This document shows, piece by piece, positions 13,526 to 17,361 of a DNA stretch of 17,361 nt. Position 1 is the first letter of the stretch, and each line of letters opens with the position of its first letter. Origin of the DNA: Akkermansiaceae bacterium (lineage in GTDB: Bacteria > Verrucomicrobiota > Verrucomicrobiia > Verrucomicrobiales > Akkermansiaceae); contig JABHEX010000129.1 of NCBI GenBank assembly GCA_018676385.1, positions 1-17,361 of the forward strand, written 5' to 3'. The translations under genes were made by a program, and so were the position numbers. The notes beneath the pieces are model-generated. The model searched no databases. It saw only the letters and a program-made list of their open reading frames with translations, and had not been told where the DNA came from.

Positions 13526-14980
13526 CTACTTCTGCAGCATCTGCAGCTTAGGTTTCTCCATCGTAAAAACGAGTGCCATTGCCGCAGTCAGATGGATACG
13601 TGAAGACATGTAGTAGCCTTTATCATACATATCACGACCGGGAAGAGACACAAAAGAGCCGTCATGGCATCGCGCCATGTTTAGCCATGCCTTGTTGTAA
13701 TCCATCATATCGCGAAGGGCCTTCTCATCTCCGGAGACGTTCGCTCCAAGAAGCCCCCAACAGACAGCGAGAATATTATCAGCATGTGCATCATTGAGAT
13801 ATTTCTTGGAGTTACTGAGCCCAAGTGACGCGAGTTTGATGTAGCCATTGTTCTGTTTATTTTCTCCCGCAAGCCTATGGGCAATGATAGCAAGACCTTG
13901 CCGGCCAGAGGCCGAATAGGAACCACGATGGGTGTGGTAACCAATGTATCCTGTTTTAGTCGTGCTCTTGCGCACATACGCGAGTGCCATATCAATTTTC
14001 CTCTGATCGATTTTGGCGCCGCAATCCTTAGCGAGTTCAAATGCGGTAGCTGCCAGCGATGTGGTAATGGTCATAGTGCCATAACCGCCAACATTAGTGT
14101 TATGCCCAAATCCGCCTGTGCGGAATTTATGTCCCACATTACCCATCTTCCCATGCGTTCGATCCTCGTAATCAGCCATGTCTGCCACTTGACCTTTCTG
14201 AAGGACATCAACCAAACCCTGAATCGTAGGCAGCACTGCTTTATCTTTAGTTGCCAGATAGTATTCAGAAAGCAGAATACACTGATAGGATGCGGGCCAA
14301 ACCCAAATGCCAAACTTAGGAATTTTATTCCATGAATGGACCAGTTTTTTGACCTCCTCAGTCTTACCCGCTGCGAGCAAGGCTAATCCACTCATACACT
14401 TGGCATGGCACATCTCACGTGGAATATGCTCGTTTTCAGAGAGATAATTCATAGCAGCCTGAGCAAGAAACGTAGATTTTTTACAGCCGTTTGGATATGT
14501 CTTAGAGAACTGCCCGATAGCTTTGAGCTGGATCACTATATCCATTTTTGTAGCTCCACGGGTCACCGTCAGAGTCAGCTTGCCATCTTTACCTTCCGAT
14601 TCCTCGATCGCATTGCCAAAATCCATCAATGGGCCTTCATAGCCAACGTTGGGAAATTTCTTCATACGAGTAAGGTGATGGCCAAACCGATGCTCGACCT
14701 GAAACGCGTTACCATTGACACCTGTGATCACATCATCAAGCTGGAGTTTTCCGACTGCAGGCGAGTCCGCAAAAATGTATTTTACGGTGAACGACTTACT
14801 CTCAAGAGTTCCACGGGCACCTGTCGGACCCAGATTAACAAGATATCCGGGCACTTCCTTGTCAGGCCCTTTCTTCACCGGGGTCTTCCACCGGTCACGA
14901 TTGTTTTTCTCAATTGCAAAGAGGTCGGCACTCGCGAGGCCCAGAATAACGAGTGACAAAGCATAGCGTTGTATATTCAT
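13526..14980 (-). CDS. Secreted PDZ plus alpha/alpha-toroid protein (DUF6288-like)
   Basis: A 484-residue protein counted from the ATG at 14980; a TTG two codons earlier is less likely. A signal peptide is clear: MNIQRY, a hydrophobic core LSLVILGLA, and probable cleavage after LFA (residue 22). Residues 48-155 look like a PDZ domain (ADSPAVGKLQLDDVITGVNG, then LTLTVTRG). Residues about 165-475 are helical repeats of the alpha/alpha-toroid type: MSGLALLAAGKTEEV, WPASYQCILLSEYYLATKD, GGYGTMTITTSLAATAFELA, HADNILAVCWGLLGA, and ARCHDGSFVSLPGRD, which resembles the DGSF motif of terpene-cyclase/prenyltransferase repeats. No catalytic residues are recognised. I recall such proteins from Verrucomicrobia and Planctomycetes under DUF6288; that name was not checked. 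It is exported, and the PDZ domain suggests binding of peptide C-termini. The function is unknown. Confidence 0.8.
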   Translation of the reverse strand: MNIQRYALSLVILGLASADLFAIEKNNRDRWKTPVKKGPDKEVPGYLVNLGPTGARGTLESKSFTVKYIFADSPAVGKLQLDDVITGVNGNAFQVEHRFGHHLTRMKKFPNVGYEGPLMDFGNAIEESEGKDGKLTLTVTRGATKMDIVIQLKAIGQFSKTYPNGCKKSTFLAQAAMNYLSENEHIPREMCHAKCMSGLALLAAGKTEEVKKLVHSWNKIPKFGIWVWPASYQCILLSEYYLATKDKAVLPTIQGLVDVLQKGQVADMADYEDRTHGKMGNVGHKFRTGGFGHNTNVGGYGTMTITTSLAATAFELAKDCGAKIDQRKIDMALAYVRKSTTKTGYIGYHTHRGSYSASGRQGLAIIAHRLAGENKQNNGYIKLASLGLSNSKKYLNDAHADNILAVCWGLLGANVSGDEKALRDMMDYNKAWLNMARCHDGSFVSLPGRDMYDKGYYMSSRIHLTAAMALVFTMEKPKLQMLQK

Positions 14981-15057
14981 ACACAAGCAAATACGCCCTA
15001 TGGGGCTGGGGTATTACATCGGACTTCCCTCAAGTGCGTCCACTACTTTAGCAGACA

Positions 15058-15945
15058 CTATCCTCGAGGATGAAAATTCCGGTGCACCGACTTAAGTCCC
15101 TTCTGATCGACGTGCGTGTAGATTTGAGTAGTAGAAATATCGGCGTGGCCCAACATATCCTGAATGACTCGCAGGTCTGCGCCATTCTGCAGCAAGTGGG
15201 TAGCGAAGGAATGCCGCAGCAGATGCGGGTATACATTCTGTTCAATTCCAGCATTTTTCGCACGCTGTTTGACGATCTCACGCACACGTTCGGGCGACAA
15301 ACTACCACCTCGAATACTAAGGAAGATCCACGACGAGGTGTTTTGTTTCACCATGTTAGGTCGTTCGTTTTTCAGATAATCCTGAACCGCCTCGCGCGCC
15401 TTGCCTCCAACAGGAATGATGCGCGTTTTACCCCCCTTACCGGTGACGCGGACGAATCCCTCATCAAGATCGAGGTTTTCAAGGCGTGCGCCACAAAGCT
15501 CAGACAAACGTAAGCCGGACGCATAAAACATCTCCAGTATAGCAAGATCGCGCCTTCCTAATGACTGGGATATATCGATCGATTCCAGAATGCTACGAAC
15601 GTGCTGTTCGTTGAGTGTTTCCGGCAGATGCCCTTCGGCTCGGGGCGGCAACAGAGGTTCAGCAGGATCAGCAGCGGTGATTTTTTTTCCCGCAAGATAA
15701 CGGAAAAAAATCTTTAGATGCACCATGCTGATGCGAAGTGAAGCAGCAGATAGACCAGAATCTTTCTGGTAACTTAGAAAGGATGAAAGCTCATCTGTTC
15801 CAATATCATCCCACGAGGAAATGCTATTTTTTTCCAGCCACTTCAGCAGAGCCTCAAGTGTCTGCTGCACCGAGAGTTGGTAAGCAGTCGACAGCCCACG
15901 CTCGGTAGCGATGAAGAGCAGGAACTGGTCGATCTGCGTGTGCAT
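15058..15945 (-). CDS. xerD: Tyrosine recombinase XerD/XerC type
   Basis: A 295-residue protein, close to XerD (298 in E. coli). It resolves chromosome dimers at dif with a partner recombinase and FtsK. The N-terminal SAM-like core-binding domain spans about residues 1-88. The catalytic domain has Arg146 (ASGLRLSEL), Lys170 (VTGKGGKTR), His241 and Arg244 (HLLRHSFATHLL), His267 (MLGHADISTTQ) and the nucleophile Tyr276 (IYTHV), so all catalytic residues are present. Size, completeness and a housekeeping context favour a Xer recombinase over a phage integrase. XerC and XerD cannot be separated with certainty. It has one of the few Shine-Dalgarno-like sequences here (AAGGTG close to the ATG). No dif-like site was noticed in the window. 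Confidence 0.9.
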   Translation of the reverse strand: MHTQIDQFLLFIATERGLSTAYQLSVQQTLEALLKWLEKNSISSWDDIGTDELSSFLSYQKDSGLSAASLRISMVHLKIFFRYLAGKKITAADPAEPLLPPRAEGHLPETLNEQHVRSILESIDISQSLGRRDLAILEMFYASGLRLSELCGARLENLDLDEGFVRVTGKGGKTRIIPVGGKAREAVQDYLKNERPNMVKQNTSSWIFLSIRGGSLSPERVREIVKQRAKNAGIEQNVYPHLLRHSFATHLLQNGADLRVIQDMLGHADISTTQIYTHVDQKGLKSVHRNFHPRG

Positions 15946-15993
15946 GGCACCTTATAGCTCTAATTTTAAATAGATGCAATTTCTACGCAACGA

Positions 15994-16254
15994 TCACTGT
16001 CGCTCGTAAACACCCTCGTCCTTTTTCTCCAGCACCGTGAACCCTGCCTGCTTAGCATTGGACACGGAAAACGGCTTAGCCACCTTCGGCGTGTTAACAC
16101 GACTGATGACTTTTTTCACAGGATTCTTGCACAAAGGACAGGCCTCGAGAGGATCGCGCTCAATCGGCCTACGAAGTTCAAATCCTTTTGCACAGATACG
16201 ACAACTGCGGTCAGAGTCGTCAGCATTTTCAGAAATATATTCGTAAAGCGGCAT
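15994..16254 (-). CDS. FmdB-type zinc-ribbon protein
   Basis: A small regulatory-type zinc ribbon. The start is taken at ATG 16254, since MPLYEY is the typical FmdB N-terminus; the upstream ATG at 16266 would add MPIA. Two CxxC knuckles are visible, CRIC and CPLC, 18 residues apart between knuckles. ERDPLEACPLC and VKKVIS match the family. The first knuckle lies about ten residues further from the MPLYEY start than usual, through an inserted acidic ENADDSDRS segment. The basic C-terminal tail ends FTVLEKKDEGVYERQ. The family's function is not established. It lies between rpsN and xerD on the same strand. Confidence 0.82.
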   Translation of the reverse strand: MPLYEYISENADDSDRSCRICAKGFELRRPIERDPLEACPLCKNPVKKVISRVNTPKVAKPFSVSNAKQAGFTVLEKKDEGVYERQ

Positions 16255-16290
16255 GGCAATCGGCATTTAATAGAGTCGATAACACAGGAA

Positions 16291-16329
16291 AACGCAAGGC
16301 GGATTACCCTTACGGGACCACCTTGCGTT
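16291..16329 (-). terminator. Hairpin terminator of rpsN
   Basis: On the minus strand, AACGCAAGGTGG (16329-16318) pairs with CCGCCTTGCGTT (16302-16291) over 12 bp with one wobble. The loop itself contains CCCGTAAGGG. The stem is long, but the following T-run is short (GTTTTCC), so termination may be partial and fmdB and xerD may receive some readthrough. Confidence 0.7.
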
Positions 16330-16355
16330 AAAAAATTATCACAACTGAGTCGAGC

Positions 16356-16625
16356 TTACCAGCTTGACTTGGTAACGCCGGGGATCATGCCGTGCGATGC
16401 AAGCTCACGAAATGCAATACGTGAGAGCTTGAAACGACGCAGGAATCCGTGACGACGGCCAGTATACTCGCAGCGGTTCACCACGCGGGTGCGGCTGGAG
16501 TCGCGAGGGAGCATGCTGAGACCAACATAATCCTTCTCTTCTTTGAGCTGCTTGCGCAGATCAGCATACTTAGCGACGGTTGCTTGTTTGCGCTTGTTAC
16601 GCGCGATCCATGATTTCTTAGCCAT
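16356..16625 (-). CDS. rpsN: Small-subunit ribosomal protein uS14, zinc-free type
   Basis: An 89-residue basic protein: MAKKSWIARNKRKQATVAKYADLRKQ at the start, then LPRDSSRTRVVNRCEYTGR, RHGFLRRFKLSRIAFRELAS and the signature end GMIPGVTKSSW. S14 joins the 30S head and lies close to the decoding region. Only one cysteine of the CxxC...CxxC zinc ribbon is present, so this is the C-minus (zinc-independent) form, as in E. coli. The start at 16625 (MAKKSW) is chosen over an ATG 14 codons upstream, because S14 proteins begin with MAKK. It stands alone here, outside the spc-type ribosomal operon as far as this window shows. Confidence 0.96.
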   Translation of the reverse strand: MAKKSWIARNKRKQATVAKYADLRKQLKEEKDYVGLSMLPRDSSRTRVVNRCEYTGRRHGFLRRFKLSRIAFRELASHGMIPGVTKSSW

Positions 16626-16716
16626 AATTCGGGAGGAGCGATGTAGCTGATTGGAGCGAGTAATCAAGCGATTTTTGCTTAAATCGTCACTTTTCTTGAT
16701 CTGGGGCCGATTCCGG

Positions 16717-16745
16717 TTGCTTCAAACCCTCATGCCACGTTTATT
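16717..16745 (+). promoter_or_regulatory. Candidate promoter of the fumarase gene
   Basis: TTGCTT (16717-16722) and TTTATT (16740-16745) with a 17-bp spacer. The predicted start is near 16752, giving a leader of only about 8 nt before the ATG at 16760. Confidence 0.4.
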
Positions 16746-16759
16746 TCTAATCGCAACTC

Positions 16760-17361
16760 ATGTCCGACACAGCATTCCACTACCAAGACCCATTCCCACT
16801 CGGGAATGATACCACTCAGTATGATCTCATATCTTCTGACCAAGTCTCCACCAGCGAGTTTGAGGGACAAGAAATCCTGAAAATCCGACCTGATGCACTA
16901 TCAATGCTCGCCAACGAGGCGGTCAAAGCGATCTCGTTCAAACTACGCACCAGCCATCTAAAACAAGTTGCCGCGATCCTCGATGATCCAGAGGCCACTG
17001 ATAACGACCGAATGGTCGCACTCATGCTTTTAAAAAATGCCGAGATTGCCGCACACGGAATTCTGCCCGGCTGCCAGGACACCGGCACCGCTATCGTAAT
17101 GGGCAAAAAAGGCCAGCAGGTCTGGACTGGTGCTAATGATGCCGAGCGTCTCTCCGAAGGAATCCATAAGACGTATCAGGAGGAAAACCTGCGCTACTCT
17201 CAGGTATCCCCCCTCACGATGTATGACGAGGTCAATACCAAGACCAACCTACCCGCCCAGATCGATCTGTACGCCACCGAGGGCAGCGAGTATAAGTTCC
17301 TATTCATTACCAAAGGTGGGGGTTCGGCAAACAAAACCTTCCTCTACCAAGAAACCAAAGC
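16760..17361 (+). CDS. fumA: Class I fumarate hydratase (FumA/FumB type), 3' end cut by window edge
   Basis: The first 200 codons are present. The enzyme interconverts fumarate and malate in the TCA cycle, using a [4Fe-4S] cluster. The N-terminus (MSDTAFHYQDPFPLG) and SEFEGQEILKI are very like the E. coli FumA/FumB N-terminal domain. The first cluster ligand, Cys105, is in PGCQDTGTAIVMGKKGQ. The run LRYSQVSPLTMYDEVNT, then NLPAQIDLY, and KGGGSANKTFLYQE are diagnostic of the single-chain class I enzyme. The other two cluster cysteines and the C-terminal domain lie outside. It is divergent from rpsN. Confidence 0.96.
   Translation, partial: MSDTAFHYQDPFPLGNDTTQYDLISSDQVSTSEFEGQEILKIRPDALSMLANEAVKAISFKLRTSHLKQVAAILDDPEATDNDRMVALMLLKNAEIAAHGILPGCQDTGTAIVMGKKGQQVWTGANDAERLSEGIHKTYQEENLRYSQVSPLTMYDEVNTKTNLPAQIDLYATEGSEYKFLFITKGGGSANKTFLYQETK

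Noticed and set aside
14405..14956. Open frame of 183 codons on the plus strand
   Set aside because: It lies entirely antisense to the signal-peptide/PDZ gene, and no start signal or domain is visible.
15058..15945. Phage or genomic-island integrase next to a tRNA
   Set aside because: The length, catalytic set and housekeeping neighbours fit XerD/XerC. The tRNA-Phe is over 6 kb away, and no att repeat of its 3' end was noticed.
16626..16667. 14-codon upstream extension of rpsN
   Set aside because: uS14 proteins start with MAKK; the added residues have no counterpart in the family.
1..17361. CRISPR array, prophage, toxin-antitoxin or other defence system
   Set aside because: No regularly spaced repeats, no phage structural genes and no toxin-antitoxin pair were seen; the rhomboid-mazG pair lacks toxin features.

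Overview
The window looks like an ordinary chromosomal stretch from a Gram-negative member of the Verrucomicrobiota, probably near Verrucomicrobiales. This is inferred from protein character: an LPS-export permease with an N-terminal extension, a secreted PDZ plus alpha/alpha-toroid protein of a type I associate with Verrucomicrobia and Planctomycetes, a small HTH/coiled-coil protein of a kind common in that phylum, and the ribosomal protein sequences. There is no 16S gene here to confirm it. Almost no gene has a recognisable Shine-Dalgarno sequence. Several promoters still fit a sigma70-like TTGnnn-17/18-TAnnnn layout.

Left part (1-4750): the left edge cuts a minus-strand homoserine O-acetyltransferase (metX). 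Upstream of it is a small HTH/coiled-coil gene ending in a clear rho-independent terminator. The 400 bp that follow carry no protein gene. They hold two small dyads near the HTH gene and, on the minus strand, a structured RNA that I call 6S RNA (closing stem, a UGUUCGCC segment, its own promoter and a T-rich end). Divergent from it is a large double-domain M16 metallopeptidase followed by a DUF1844 protein.

Middle part (4760-9315): a minus-strand rhomboid protease/mazG pair converges on the DUF1844 gene. Divergent from the pair is a LptF/LptG-family permease with an unusual N-terminal membrane extension. Then come rpsU, with a structured leader (hairpin plus an exact 14-bp tandem repeat) and a strong terminator, tRNA-Phe(GAA), and a PPP-family metallophosphoesterase.

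Right part (9337-17361): the conserved rpsO-pnp pair is on the minus strand, with a hairpin-rich intergenic leader and a strong terminator after pnp. Divergent from rpsO is a class V (alanine-glyoxylate type) aminotransferase that may be transcribed without a leader. Converging on it is a secreted DUF6288-like protein. Upstream of that, also on the minus strand, are xerD, a FmdB-type zinc-ribbon protein and rpsN (zinc-free type). The window ends inside a plus-strand class I fumarase of the FumA/FumB type.

Most of the content is translation (bS21, uS15, uS14, tRNA-Phe), RNA turnover (PNPase), envelope maintenance (LptF/G, rhomboid, M16) and central metabolism. I found no mobile element, CRISPR array, prophage or defence locus. 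The most interesting items are regulatory: the 6S RNA candidate, the rpsU leader, the rpsO-pnp leader, the near-absence of Shine-Dalgarno sites and the possibly leaderless aminotransferase transcript.
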